NCBI GenBank assembly: GCA_965366365.1
Contig: CBDUEV010000001.1
Coordinates: 1 to 64,000 of the forward strand
Length of the DNA stretch: 64,000 nucleotides
Source: CBDUEV01 sp965366365
Lineage (GTDB): Bacteria > Actinomycetota > Acidimicrobiia > Spongiisociales > JAENVV01
Direction of reading: 5' to 3'
Translations under genes and position numbers: made by a program
Shown: piece by piece, positions 43,208 to 52,280 of the stretch
How positions within the stretch are numbered: position 1 is the first letter of the stretch
How the letters are laid out: each line of letters opens with the position of its first letter
The notes under the pieces: model-generated
What the model was told of the DNA's origin: nothing
The model's input: the letters and a program-made list of their open reading frames with translations, nothing else
The model's database searches: none

Positions 43208-43831
43208 ATGGTGACTCGCGACCGGAACGCGGCAGGTGCGCCGCGGTGGTGGAGAGCGTTGACGATGGCGGCGATTGTGGCTGTCATGGTGGTCGGCATC
43301 TCGCCGCCTGCCCAGGCGAAAGGCCCCGAGTCGGTCACCGTGGCCGGACCTGGTATCTCCGGTGAGCTCGAACTGATCTCCGGCGACGCCGAGCACGTCG
43401 GGCGTCTGGTCGAGCTGTCGGGCGTTTGGTTGGGAACCGGAGATCTTCCGGTTCCCCTCGAGGGCGAACCCGCCACGCCGCTCGGCCCGGCCTACACGCT
43501 GACCTGGCTGGCCCTCGGGCCCCCTGGTGTCACTGCCACCGACCGGACCATCCGCCAAGTCGTCTACCCGTACGCCGAGAACGGTCCGATCATTCACACC
43601 CGAGCGGTGCCTGATGGTTGGGGGCAGGACGTCCTCGGGTGGTTTGCCGCCTCTCCTGACCTCAACGTGGCGTTGGTCGGTTTGGGTGTGCCGCTCGATA
43701 CTCCACCGGCGGAGGGTGGGAGCCGTCCCCTGGTCTGGGTGATGTTCGCCGCGGCGATGCTGATTGCCGTGCTCGTGAGGCGCCGCTCCGCTCCGCCGGC
43801 CAGGCTGGCAGGTGCTCAGCGGGGCAGCTGA
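43208..43831 (+). CDS. Secreted/membrane protein of unknown function
   Basis: 207 residues. Signal peptide (LTMAAIVAVMVVGISPPAQA), a beta-rich exported domain starting VTVAGPGISGELELISGDAEHVGRL, and a C-terminal helix LVWVMFAAAMLIAVLVRRR anchoring it. No family recognised. ATG follows GGAGG by three bases, and a TAAAAT -10 lies at 43186-43191. It follows the M15 gene by 71 bp but has its own promoter-like box. Confidence 0.7.
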   Translation: MVTRDRNAAGAPRWWRALTMAAIVAVMVVGISPPAQAKGPESVTVAGPGISGELELISGDAEHVGRLVELSGVWLGTGDLPVPLEGEPATPLGPAYTLTWLALGPPGVTATDRTIRQVVYPYAENGPIIHTRAVPDGWGQDVLGWFAASPDLNVALVGLGVPLDTPPAEGGSRPLVWVMFAAAMLIAVLVRRRSAPPARLAGAQRGS

Positions 43832-43887
43832 GACGTCGCGGCGGTGCCGTTCGTCGGACCCCGCGGATTCAGCCGTGGACGCGCCGC

Positions 43888-44862
43888 TCAGCCCGCTTCG
43901 GCGATCTTGAGCGGCTCGCCGCGGAGAAAACGCTCCAGCATGGCGCCGGCCTCGGGTTCGGCCCGCACGACGTACGAAACTCCGCCCTCGTTCGAGAAGT
44001 TGACTGGGATCGTCGCCGCATCCACGTTGGCGCTCCGCATTCCCCATCCGGCGATGAAGAGATCGGCCACACCGAAGCCTCGGTCCACGCTGACCGCCTT
44101 GTCGAGGGTCAGGGCGAGGCGCGGCACCTGGGCCACCCCTCCCGGCGAGGCCACGCGCTTGAGAAGGGCCGTCAAGGCTTGCTGCTGTCGGGCGGTTCGA
44201 CCGATGTCGTCGGCGTCGACGGACACCCAGCTGCCGCCCTGCTCTTCCTGATAGCTGCGGGAGCGGACGAACGCCAATGCGGTCGAACCGTCGATCCGGG
44301 TCGTCCCGGCGGGTACGTCGAGTCCGGACTTGAGGTCACGCGCCGCGTTGGGGAAGGCGATGTCGATCCCGCCGACGGCGTCGACCAGCTCGGCGAATCC
44401 GCCGAAGTCGATTTCGACGACATGGTGGATGGGCACCCCGAAGTTCTCCGAGACCGTCTGGGCGAGAAGGTCGGGTCCGCCAAAGGCGTAGGCGGCGTTG
44501 ATCTTGTTGGTCCCGCTGCCGGGGATCGCCACCTTGAGGTCGCGAGGGAGGCTCAGGAGGTGGAGGCTTCCCCCAGACGGTCGGGCCAGGATGACCACGT
44601 CGGATCGCTGGCCTTCGAAGGTGCCGAAACTGCCTTCGAGGTCGTCGACATCGTCGCGGCTGTCGCTGCCAATGAGCAGGTAGGTCGAGGTGCTCAGGGG
44701 ATTGGAACTGAGCGAATCCATGTTCTCGAGCTTGGGGATCCTCGCAACGGTCAGAAGGGCGGCGGCGGCAGCAACCACCAAGAATGCGAGAAAGACGAGA
44801 AAGAGGCGCCGGACGATGCGGCGCGGACGGCGCGGGGCAGTCGGTGGTGGTTGAGCAGTCAT
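43888..44862 (-). CDS. LytR-CpsA-Psr (LCP) family cell-wall glycopolymer ligase
   Basis: 324 residues. Membrane anchor FLVFLAFLVVAAAAALL, then the LCP domain: YLLIGSDSRDD, RSDVVILARPSGGSLHLLSLPRD, NKINAAYAFGGPDLLAQTVSENFG, HVVEIDFGGFAELVDAVGGIDI and ALAFVRSRSY. It transfers teichoic-acid-like or arabinogalactan-type polymers to peptidoglycan. ATG start near TTTCTC, with no strong ribosome-binding site. It has the conserved Arg and Asp residues of active ligases. A 94-residue membrane protein gene lies 74 bp upstream on the same strand. Confidence 0.93.
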   Translation of the reverse strand: MTAQPPPTAPRRPRRIVRRLFLVFLAFLVVAAAAALLTVARIPKLENMDSLSSNPLSTSTYLLIGSDSRDDVDDLEGSFGTFEGQRSDVVILARPSGGSLHLLSLPRDLKVAIPGSGTNKINAAYAFGGPDLLAQTVSENFGVPIHHVVEIDFGGFAELVDAVGGIDIAFPNAARDLKSGLDVPAGTTRIDGSTALAFVRSRSYQEEQGGSWVSVDADDIGRTARQQQALTALLKRVASPGGVAQVPRLALTLDKAVSVDRGFGVADLFIAGWGMRSANVDAATIPVNFSNEGGVSYVVRAEPEAGAMLERFLRGEPLKIAEAG

Positions 44863-44936
44863 GAGAGAAACCTCGAGAAAAGGGGGTTGCGATGACGCCG
44901 ATCGGCGTACTCGACAGATTACAGCACCTGGGAAGT

Positions 44937-45221
44937 CTAGGAACTCCGGCGATGGCGAATTCGTAGCCCGACGATCACGAGGCCTCCGATGATCATCGCC
45001 ACGAGAGCGGTGGCGATTTGGTGGGTGGCGACGTCGAAGGACGCTCCAAACACTCCGGGAGGCTGGTTGCGGTCGAGTTGGACCCGGCTGGCGAGCAGGA
45101 ACACGATCGTGGCGAGCGTTCCCGTCAAGCCGCGATGGGTACGAAAATCGGTGGCCAGCATAGGTATGAGATCGGCGTTGGGGGCCAGATTCTTGAGCAA
45201 GGATCGAGGACTTTCGCGCAT
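44937..45221 (-). CDS. Small membrane protein of unknown function
   Basis: 94 residues with two hydrophobic segments (GLTGTLATIVFLLASRV and HQIATALVAMIIGGLVIVGLRI) separated by a 25-residue outside loop. No family recognised. A TAGTGT box lies 16 bases before the ATG. It lies between fabH and the LCP gene on the same strand. The 158-bp region upstream (45222-45379) has GC-rich inverted repeats (TCCGCT/AGCGGA; CTGGC/GCCAG) but no clear element. Confidence 0.6.
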   Translation of the reverse strand: MRESPRSLLKNLAPNADLIPMLATDFRTHRGLTGTLATIVFLLASRVQLDRNQPPGVFGASFDVATHQIATALVAMIIGGLVIVGLRIRHRRSS

Positions 45222-45379
45222 TGGAAACGGCTGGAAGACACTAGGGACGCCGTTGACATGCGATGCCTGGCGTGTGCCAGACGAGAGCCGACCGTGGGTC
45301 CGCTGACAGCGGAGGGACGCGCCGGGGCGTGGAACCCACCGTACCAGTGCGCCGCCACTACCCCAAAAATTGGTAGGGA

Positions 45380-46357
45380 TCAGAACTGGAGAGCAGCGGC
45401 TGCCCAGTGAAATCCGGCTCCAAAGGCCGTGAGGATCACCAAGTCACCTGCGTCGATACCGCCAGACGACCGAGCCTCCCACAGCGCCAACGGTACCGAA
45501 GCGGATCCTGTGTTGCCGTACTCGTGGACGTTGACGTAGACCTGGTCGTCGCGGAGACCGAGCTTGCGCCCCACCGCGTCGATGATGCGCTTGTTGGCCT
45601 GATGCGGTATCACCATCGCCACCGCCTCGGTCGTCTGGCCGAGTTCGTCCAGAATGCCGGTGACGGCCTCGCTCATGTGAGTCACCGCCTGACGAAAAAC
45701 CTCGCCTCCATCCATGATCAGCTGCTGGTGCTCGCCCGCCGCAGCCACTTCGGCCGAGAAGTAGCGCCGGGTGCCACCCACCGGCAGGGTGAGTACTCCG
45801 GTCTGGCTGCCGTCGGTGCCCGCCACCACCGCCAGGAGCTGGGCCTGGGCGCCACCCGGCCCAACCACCACTGCCCCAGCGGCATCACCGAACAGGACCG
45901 AAGTGGCTCGATCAGTCTTGGAGATGAGCCGGCTGATGAGCTCTACCCCCACGACGAGGATGGTTCCCCCGTGGAAGGCTGTCCTGGACCGGGCCACGTC
46001 GAGTGCCTGCACGAATCCGGCGCAACCGCTCCCCCCGAGGTCGTAGGCGGGGATGGATCGCAACCCCATGTGGTGTTGGAGGAAGGCCGCAGTATCGGGC
46101 GTATAGACCTCCGGAGTGTCGGTGGCGACGATGACCTCGTCGATGTCGCCGGGACCCAACCCGGCGTCCTCGAGCGCCAGCTGGCCCGCCGCCGCCGCCA
46201 TCGTGACCGTTGTCTCGTCGTCGGCTGCGATCCGGCGCCGCTTGATACCGGTCCGGGAGGTGATCCATTCGTCACTCGTGTCGACCAGGGCGGCCCAATC
46301 CTCGTTGGTCATGACTCGGTCCGGCACATAGCCCCCGAATCCCAGAATGCCCGCCAC
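45380..46357 (-). CDS. fabH: 3-oxoacyl-ACP synthase III (FabH-like)
   Basis: 325 residues with the full catalytic triad: Cys in GGSGCAGFVQALDVARS (about 110), His in VIPHQANKRIIDAVG and Asn in EYGNTGSASVPLALWEA. It condenses an acyl-CoA with malonyl-ACP. GTG start with GGGAGGAG upstream. The MMPL exporter gene ends 39 bp upstream on the same strand, suggesting a unit for making and moving a special acyl chain (inference). It is not beside other fab genes, so a role in a specialised lipid is possible. Confidence 0.93.
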   Translation of the reverse strand: MAGILGFGGYVPDRVMTNEDWAALVDTSDEWITSRTGIKRRRIAADDETTVTMAAAAGQLALEDAGLGPGDIDEVIVATDTPEVYTPDTAAFLQHHMGLRSIPAYDLGGSGCAGFVQALDVARSRTAFHGGTILVVGVELISRLISKTDRATSVLFGDAAGAVVVGPGGAQAQLLAVVAGTDGSQTGVLTLPVGGTRRYFSAEVAAAGEHQQLIMDGGEVFRQAVTHMSEAVTGILDELGQTTEAVAMVIPHQANKRIIDAVGRKLGLRDDQVYVNVHEYGNTGSASVPLALWEARSSGGIDAGDLVILTAFGAGFHWAAAALQF

Positions 46358-46396
46358 CAGGATGCTCCTCCCCGTCGATTCTCGGAGCGTACCGAT

Positions 46397-48541
46397 TCAG
46401 GCCTGCGGCTGTCCGGGATCTGCCGGGGGTTCTTGAAGTGGCTGGGTCCCGGCGCGCGGGAGCAGAGCCGGGATGACCAGCAACGCCGTGCCCGCCGCGG
46501 TGAGCATGGACACCCACATGATCATCGAGATCTGTGAGTGAGGCTTGAGCGGAGACAGCCACAGCGCGGTGAGGCCGAGGGCGATCCCCAATGCGTTGGC
46601 GACGATCGGTCTCCCCGCTCTCTCGATTGCCCTGAGGACGTAACCGTCCCCTTCGGCTCGGGCATGGTCGATGGCGGCGATGAAGTGGATCGCGTAGTCG
46701 ATCCCTACGCCGATGACGATGCTCGAGGCGATGGCCGTGACGAGATTGAGCTGGATTCCCGCGAAGGCGATGAATCCGAGCAAGGCCACCACCGTCAGGG
46801 CGATGGGAACGAGGGAGATGAAGGTCTCCCGCCACCGTCGGTAGGAGGCGCCGAGCATGAGTGCCACCAGGACGAAGGCGGCGACCAGCGATCCGACCTG
46901 GGCGCGAGTGACGAGCCGAGCCATTTCGTCCCACAGCACCGGCATTCCCGTCAGGACGCGGATATTCTCGTCGCCTTCGGCGAAATCGATCCATGTTTGG
47001 AGGTCGGCCCCGTCGAACTGGCCGGGAAACAGCACGAACCGGAGACCGTCCTCCGACACCATGTCTCCAAGTGGAAGCTGGATCTGGCCAGACATGAGCG
47101 CGGGGAGTTGTTCTGGCGGTAGTGAGCCGGCCAGATCGGCCACCGAGAAGACCTGCCGCACACCGTTCAGCTGTTCCAGGCTCCGAGAGCTGGCAACGAT
47201 TGCCGCCATCCCCTCGGTCCCTGACTCAGGATCCCAGGCGAACTCTCCTGTGAGCGGCGTGGCGCCCCCAAACACTTCCTCGATGGCCTCGAAAGCGGCC
47301 CGAACCTCGTGGCCGTCCTTGAAGAAGAAGAGTTGGTCGGAGTCGACCTCCAACTGAGGAATGAACACGAGGCCGAACGCCACGATTGCCACGGAGATCG
47401 CCGCGGCGAGACCGCGGCGAGGAGCCAGGCCCTTGAGGATCGCCACCACTCTCGGACCGATGAGTGCGGTGTGGTGGGCAGGTTCCACCGTCAGCCGGGA
47501 GAGAATCGCCGGGAGCGAGAAGAAGGAGATGAGCCCGGCAAACGTGATGCCCAGGGCAACGAAGAGCCCCAGCTGGCGAATGGGCTCGACATCGGTGAAG
47601 AGCAACGAAAGGAAGCCGGCTCCGGTCGAAACCGTGGTGAGGATCATGGGCACCCCCACCTGGCGGAGCGCCGAAGCCACCCGGTCGTAGACGTCGTTCG
47701 TCCGTGCCGCCTCCTCCTGGAAGTGGGTCACGAAATGCAGGCCGTCGGCCGAACCCATCACGATGACGAAGATGGGAACGATCACCGTCAGCAGATCCAC
47801 CTCGATGCCGATCCCGATGATGAAGCCGAACGTCCACACGGACCCGACCGCGGCGGGAAGCACCGACAGAACCGTCAGTCTCCGGTCGCCGATCGTTGCG
47901 TAGAAGGTCCCGAGCAGGAGAGCGATGACGATGGGCGGGATGACCAGGAGGAACCAGCCGAGTTGGTCGATCACCGAAGCAAAGATGACCGGGTTCCCAG
48001 CCAACGTGACCTCGATGTCGTCAGAGATCTCCACGTCTGCCAGGCGGCCGGCGAGCTCCAGGCCGTCGTCCTCCGGCACCACCACCATCAGGGAATGCCG
48101 GCCGTCTTCGCTGAGCAGCAGGTCTGCGAGCGGGCTCTGAGACAGGAACCCTTCGACCATGGCGGGGGTGAGCGAGGCCGCGAAATCCGAGGTGATCGGT
48201 AACCCGGTGAGCGGATTCGTCTCGGGCACGAGCGAACCGACGCTGGCCACCCCCTCGACGGCCGAGTAGCGGTCGGCCAGTTCGATCAGGCTCGCCAGTC
48301 CTTCTCCCGATACCAGCGTCTCCTCACTCGACACGAGCACATTGATCGGGTCGGCGGTGGCGTACTTGTCCTGCAAGGCGGCGAATTCTGCTCCTCGTGC
48401 GTTTCCCTCCACGATGAACGAGGTGACATCGGCGTTGAGCTGGATCTGGGTCAACGCCGCGGCAGCGACAAGCGTCAAGATGGCGGTGGCGGCGAGAATC
48501 GGCTTGGCACGGTCGACGATGAAACGGGCAATGCGGTCCAT
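46397..48541 (-). CDS. RND/MMPL superfamily exporter
   Basis: 714 residues from ATG 48541. Two repeats, each with one helix, a large extracytoplasmic loop and five or six helices, as in MMPL/HAE3 lipid exporters. Sterol-sensing-like segments include IPPIVIALLLGTFYATIGD, VPIFVIVMGSADGLHFVTHF, GVPMILTTVSTGAGFLSLL, ASSIVIGVGIDYAIHFIAAI and RPIVANALGIALGLTALWLS. It is proton-driven export of lipid or hydrophobe. It is followed by fabH on the same strand. A TTG at 48553 is an alternative start. The 66-bp gap to the divergent beta-CASP gene holds both promoters. Confidence 0.92.
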   Translation of the reverse strand: MDRIARFIVDRAKPILAATAILTLVAAAALTQIQLNADVTSFIVEGNARGAEFAALQDKYATADPINVLVSSEETLVSGEGLASLIELADRYSAVEGVASVGSLVPETNPLTGLPITSDFAASLTPAMVEGFLSQSPLADLLLSEDGRHSLMVVVPEDDGLELAGRLADVEISDDIEVTLAGNPVIFASVIDQLGWFLLVIPPIVIALLLGTFYATIGDRRLTVLSVLPAAVGSVWTFGFIIGIGIEVDLLTVIVPIFVIVMGSADGLHFVTHFQEEAARTNDVYDRVASALRQVGVPMILTTVSTGAGFLSLLFTDVEPIRQLGLFVALGITFAGLISFFSLPAILSRLTVEPAHHTALIGPRVVAILKGLAPRRGLAAAISVAIVAFGLVFIPQLEVDSDQLFFFKDGHEVRAAFEAIEEVFGGATPLTGEFAWDPESGTEGMAAIVASSRSLEQLNGVRQVFSVADLAGSLPPEQLPALMSGQIQLPLGDMVSEDGLRFVLFPGQFDGADLQTWIDFAEGDENIRVLTGMPVLWDEMARLVTRAQVGSLVAAFVLVALMLGASYRRWRETFISLVPIALTVVALLGFIAFAGIQLNLVTAIASSIVIGVGIDYAIHFIAAIDHARAEGDGYVLRAIERAGRPIVANALGIALGLTALWLSPLKPHSQISMIMWVSMLTAAGTALLVIPALLPRAGTQPLQEPPADPGQPQA

Positions 48542-48607
48542 CGTGCTATTCAATCACATGGCCGGAGTGCTCTGGCGCCGACCAGGCATGGCGGATAGCT
48601 TTTCGGT

Positions 48608-50029
48608 ATGACCGACGGGGTTTCAGGGCTTCGGTATCCGCGGCGACCGCTTGTGCGGCTCCTGGGCGCGGCAGGTTCGGTGACAGGGAGTCGCTTCCTC
48701 GTGGAGACACCCCGGAGCAGGATTCTGGTCGATTGTGGATTGTTCCAGGGCCCCCGGAGGCTGCGAGATCGGAACTGGGCGGAATTCCCCGTCGAGCCCT
48801 CCTCCATTGATGCCGTGGTGCTCACGCACGCCCACCTCGACCATTCGGGCTACCTCCCGCGATTGGTGCGAGGAGGTTTCGCAGGGCCAATCCTCGCCAC
48901 TCCCCGGACCGTCGGACTCTGCGGGGTGTTGTTCCCCGACTCCGGGCGAATCCAGGAGGAAGACGCCGAATACGCCAATCGAAAGGGATACTCGAAGCAC
49001 CGCCCCGCCTTGCCGCTGTATACGGAGGCGGACGCTGTCGAGGCACTGACCAGGTTTTCCCCGCTTCCCTTTCACCGGACGACAGAAGTGGGGTCGGGTG
49101 TCGAGGTGCGGTTGACCCGCGCCGGGCACATCCTCGGATCGGCGACAGTGACCGTGTCCATCGACGGTGAGCCCAATCTGCTGACCGTGAGCGGGGATTT
49201 GGGGCACGATCATCATCCGCTCCTCGAACCACCCGAACCTCCCCCTTCCTGTGGCACTCTGCTCATCGAGTCGACCTACGGCGACCGTTCCCAGCAGCGG
49301 GACGAAACGGGCGATGTCCTGGCCGATGCCCTCGTTCGCGTGGCTGAACGCGGAGGGGCGGCGGTCATCCCTGCGTTCTCGGTGGACCGAACCGAGGTGG
49401 TGCTCATGGCCGTCAAGACGCTGATGGCGACGGGACGAGTACCGGAGATGCCTGTCTATCTCGACAGTCCGCTGGCCCAGAGAGCCTTGGCCATCTATCG
49501 AGCCGCGGTGTCCCAGTGCGACGACGAGATCCGTGATGAAATCGCCGGAACCGCCGATCCGTTTTCACCCCCCAACCTCACCGAAACCGGGTCGGTGGAG
49601 GAGTCCAAAGAGATCAACCACGCTCACCTTCCCGCCATCATCATCTCTGCGTCGGGTATGGCTACCGGCGGAAGAGTCGTGCATCACCTCCAGCGGCGCC
49701 TCCCGGACCCGAACTCGATGGTCATCCTGGTCGGATATCAAGCTCCTGGGACCCGGGGAGCCCGGCTTCTGGCGGGCGAACGGTCATTGAAGATGTACGG
49801 CTCCTACGTGCCGGTTCGAGCCGACGTGGTCTCAGTCGCCGGATTCTCGGTGCACGCCGACGCAGATGAGCTGGTCGGGTGGGCGAGATCTGCCCCGGCC
49901 CCACCCCGGCAGGCCATCGCCGTCCATGGCGAGCTGGAGGCGTCGGCCGCCCTCGCCCGCCGACTCGAAGCCGAGCTCGGATGGGTGGCTGCGGTGGGCC
50001 GCTCCGATGAACGCCTCCTGCTGCATTGA
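48608..50029 (+). CDS. Metallo-beta-lactamase/beta-CASP RNA-processing nuclease
   Basis: 473 residues. MBL metal motif THAHLDHSGYLPRLV, then SGDLGHDHHPLL, the beta-CASP domain with LLIESTYGDRSQQ, and PAFSVDRTEVVLMAVK. The C-terminal motif block is IIISASGMATGGRVVHHL, VGYQAPGTRGARLLAGE and GFSVHADADELVGWA. Related to YSH1/CPSF73-like exonucleases (COG1236). It should cut RNA in the cytosol. TAGCTT at 48596-48601 ends six bases before the ATG. Confidence 0.94.
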   Translation: MTDGVSGLRYPRRPLVRLLGAAGSVTGSRFLVETPRSRILVDCGLFQGPRRLRDRNWAEFPVEPSSIDAVVLTHAHLDHSGYLPRLVRGGFAGPILATPRTVGLCGVLFPDSGRIQEEDAEYANRKGYSKHRPALPLYTEADAVEALTRFSPLPFHRTTEVGSGVEVRLTRAGHILGSATVTVSIDGEPNLLTVSGDLGHDHHPLLEPPEPPPSCGTLLIESTYGDRSQQRDETGDVLADALVRVAERGGAAVIPAFSVDRTEVVLMAVKTLMATGRVPEMPVYLDSPLAQRALAIYRAAVSQCDDEIRDEIAGTADPFSPPNLTETGSVEESKEINHAHLPAIIISASGMATGGRVVHHLQRRLPDPNSMVILVGYQAPGTRGARLLAGERSLKMYGSYVPVRADVVSVAGFSVHADADELVGWARSAPAPPRQAIAVHGELEASAALARRLEAELGWVAAVGRSDERLLLH

Positions 50030-50090
50030 CAGCGCCGGTGTCAGGGGAAGTGTGCAGTACGCTGTCTGTTGGCGCGGCCGAGAGGTGAGG

Positions 50091-50771
50091 ATGAAACGGT
50101 TGATCGGGCTGGTGCTCATCCTTGGATTCGTTCTTGCTGCGTGCACAACGGACTCGGGGATCGCTCCCTCCACCTCATCCGCGCCCGCGGTGGATCTCGA
50201 CGAACCGGTGACCACCGGCACCACGGTTCCACCCACCGTCCCGGTGGAGCCCCCCTCGACCACCGTCCCCGGGCCCTCGACCACTCCAGGGGCGCTCGCT
50301 TCGGCCGCCTGCGTGGTGGGAGTGTGGGAACTCGACTCTCAGTTGTTTCTCGATCAACTCGGTTCGGTCTATCCGGCCGAATTCCCCGACGTCGGAATCG
50401 AACACACCGGCGGGACTTTCACTATCGAACTCGACGCCGACGGGTCGGTCTCCGGAACCCGCTCCGGGTGGACCCTCACCATCGGAGCCGGCGAAGGCAG
50501 GCTGGTGTACTCGATCGACGCCCAGGACACCGGCACCTATGCGCTCGACTCTTCGGGTGGCACCCTCGCCGTCACACTGGAGCCCGCTTCCGTTCCCCAG
50601 GTGACCACGCAGGTCCAGGTGGACGGTGCGCTCGATACCCTCGACGTGGGGCCATCGGCGTTCGAATTACCGGACGCAGCCCAGAACCCGTCCGGAACCT
50701 TCTCCTGTTCGGGTGACCGCCTCCGTGTGTCCACCCCGCTCGGTCTGGTGCTGGAGTTCAGCCGGCGCTGA
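50091..50771 (+). CDS. Lipoprotein with lipocalin-like C-terminal domain, paralog A
   Basis: 226 residues. Lipobox LILGFVLAAC, a linker rich in Thr/Pro (about residues 22-65), then a roughly 155-residue domain starting CVVGVWELDSQLFLDQL. It continues GTFTIELDADGSVSGTRSGWTL and TGTYALDSSGGTLAVTL, and ends PSGTFSCSGDRLRVSTPLGLVLEFSRR. The W.L.../GTY.../F.C.GD..R pattern suggests a small beta-barrel ligand binder (inference). Clear paralog of 51645-52280. ATG with GAGGTGAGG directly upstream. Confidence 0.78.
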   Translation: MKRLIGLVLILGFVLAACTTDSGIAPSTSSAPAVDLDEPVTTGTTVPPTVPVEPPSTTVPGPSTTPGALASAACVVGVWELDSQLFLDQLGSVYPAEFPDVGIEHTGGTFTIELDADGSVSGTRSGWTLTIGAGEGRLVYSIDAQDTGTYALDSSGGTLAVTLEPASVPQVTTQVQVDGALDTLDVGPSAFELPDAAQNPSGTFSCSGDRLRVSTPLGLVLEFSRR

Positions 50772-50936
50772 GCGCCCTTCGAGGCCCCCCGCCACCCGTT
50801 CGGCATTCAGCAAAATGCCGGCCCGTCTGTACAGCGCCCATTAAGGCCGGGAGTTAGGGTGGAGTGAGAGGGCGGAGTCTCCGCCGACAGGGATGCGGGA
50901 GATCATGGGTTTCCCGCTCAAACAAGGGGAGTAGGG

Positions 50937-51524
50937 ATGATGAGAAAGACCAGTCTGGCCGCCGGATTGATGGTGGCCGCGATGGTGCTCAGTTCGTGTT
51001 GGACGATCAGCGCCGGTTTGGTGACGGCCAAAGAGATGTCGCCAGGAGGAGTGGGCAAGTTCGTTCTGGACATGCGTCCATTGGACGACACGTCGACGTC
51101 GGTCGGCTATCCCTTCGTCCTGGTCGGCTACAGCGAAATCGATCCCCGTGTCGGCCGAGTCTTTGACGTCGATGGCAACTGGGGCGGCCCGTGGACGGGA
51201 ACGATCGACGGGGACCTCGTCAGCCTCCTGATGAGTGGGTCTGGAGCGTGCAGCGTCGGTTCGAATCACGTGAGCACGATCGAAGGTTCGTATACGAAGT
51301 GGCTCGCTTTCCGGACGCCTGTCACTGTCAGCCAAGCTGGAGCGTTGGATCCGCGGTTCCGCGTGGAACACGGTCTCAAGCGCCCGGCGTCAGCGACGAA
51401 CTCCGACACCGGTCAGCTGGCCATCTTCAGCGGCACCTGGAACGACGATGGCGATGGCATACCTGAGGCCGCGGAGGTCGGTTGCGGAGGGTCCTGGTTC
51501 ACCTCCGTTCCCTACGTCCCGTAG
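50937..51524 (+). CDS. Lipoprotein of unknown function between two paralogs
   Basis: 195 residues. Lipobox MVAAMVLSSC, then a predicted beta-rich domain with GYPFVLVGYSEIDPRVGRVFD. The C-terminus carries a calcium-loop-like segment WNDDGDGIPEAAEVGCGG (DxDxDG-like). Two Cys (ACSVGS and EVGCGG) may pair. No family recognised. GGGGAGTAGGG lies before ATGATG (start 50937 or 50940). It ends 15 bp before a perfect terminator. The 165-bp gap upstream shows no promoter I would name. Confidence 0.75.
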   Translation: MMRKTSLAAGLMVAAMVLSSCWTISAGLVTAKEMSPGGVGKFVLDMRPLDDTSTSVGYPFVLVGYSEIDPRVGRVFDVDGNWGGPWTGTIDGDLVSLLMSGSGACSVGSNHVSTIEGSYTKWLAFRTPVTVSQAGALDPRFRVEHGLKRPASATNSDTGQLAIFSGTWNDDGDGIPEAAEVGCGGSWFTSVPYVP

Positions 51525-51539
51525 ATCGAGTATCAACGG

Positions 51540-51575
51540 ATAGGGGGAGGACGATCGTCCTCCCCCTATTTTTTT
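51540..51575 (+). terminator. Strong intrinsic terminator
   Basis: A 30-bp perfect palindrome, half ATAGGGGGAGGACGA, followed by TTTTTT. It ends the unit containing the lipoprotein gene at 50937 and separates it from paralog B. Confidence 0.95.
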
Positions 51576-51644
51576 CCGGTCCCAGGTTGCCACCGCAGCG
51601 ACTCGGGCTGTTGGGACGTCTTCGGGTGGAGCGAGGAGCGAAGC

Positions 51645-52280
51645 GTGTACGTCAAACGATTGTTTGGTGCGTGGTTGGTGGCAGGATTGGCGTTGGGAAG
51701 CTGCGCCGTTGGAGGGAAGGCAGCACCACCCTCGGCCGTCCTCGAGGATGACCAACCAAGCGCGACACAGGTGGAGACCACGATCGCCGAGGCAGCGATG
51801 ACCACTCCATCGGCCGGCTGTGTGGTCGGCTCCTGGGAACTGAACTCTCCCCTCTTCGTCGAGACGCTCCGCGAGACAATGGCAGCCGAATACGACTCAG
51901 CCACGATCGAGCATGCCGGCGGTAGCTACACCATCGTCCTTCGGGCGGACGGTTCGGTCGATGCGAACCGAGATGGGTGGATGATCTCGGCGAGTTCCTC
52001 TCTCGGCAAGGTGCTACAGACGGTCGACTCCGAGGAGTCCGGCACCTATGCCATCGATGAGAATGCCGGTTCCATCGCCCTGCAGCTCGACCAGACGTCT
52101 CCTCCAACGGTCACTTTTCAGACTGACTCGAACGGAACCCTGCGACCTCTGTCGCCTCAGGCGTGGCACGTTGAGCTGCCGCCCGAAGCCCTCATCCCGT
52201 CAGGTGCCTTCAGCTGCACCGACGAACATCTCGTGATCACGAACCAGTTGGGTCTCGTTTCCGAGTTCACGCGCCGCTGA
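51645..52280 (+). CDS. Lipoprotein with lipocalin-like C-terminal domain, paralog B
   Basis: 211 residues. Lipobox LVAGLALGSC, short linker, then CVVGSWELNSPLFVETL, GGSYTIVLRADGSVDANRDGWM, SGTYAIDENAGSIALQL and the end PSGAFSCTDEHLVITNQLGLVSEFTRR. It aligns end to end with paralog A, differing mainly in the linker. GAGCGAGGAGCGAAGC precedes the start at 51645 (GTG). A tail-to-tail gap of zero separates it from the minus-strand lipoprotein gene. Confidence 0.78.
   Translation: MYVKRLFGAWLVAGLALGSCAVGGKAAPPSAVLEDDQPSATQVETTIAEAAMTTPSAGCVVGSWELNSPLFVETLRETMAAEYDSATIEHAGGSYTIVLRADGSVDANRDGWMISASSSLGKVLQTVDSEESGTYAIDENAGSIALQLDQTSPPTVTFQTDSNGTLRPLSPQAWHVELPPEALIPSGAFSCTDEHLVITNQLGLVSEFTRR

Noticed and set aside
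51240..51290. tRNA-like GGTTCGAATC sequence
   Set aside because: Lies inside the lipoprotein gene and has no acceptor or D-arm around it.
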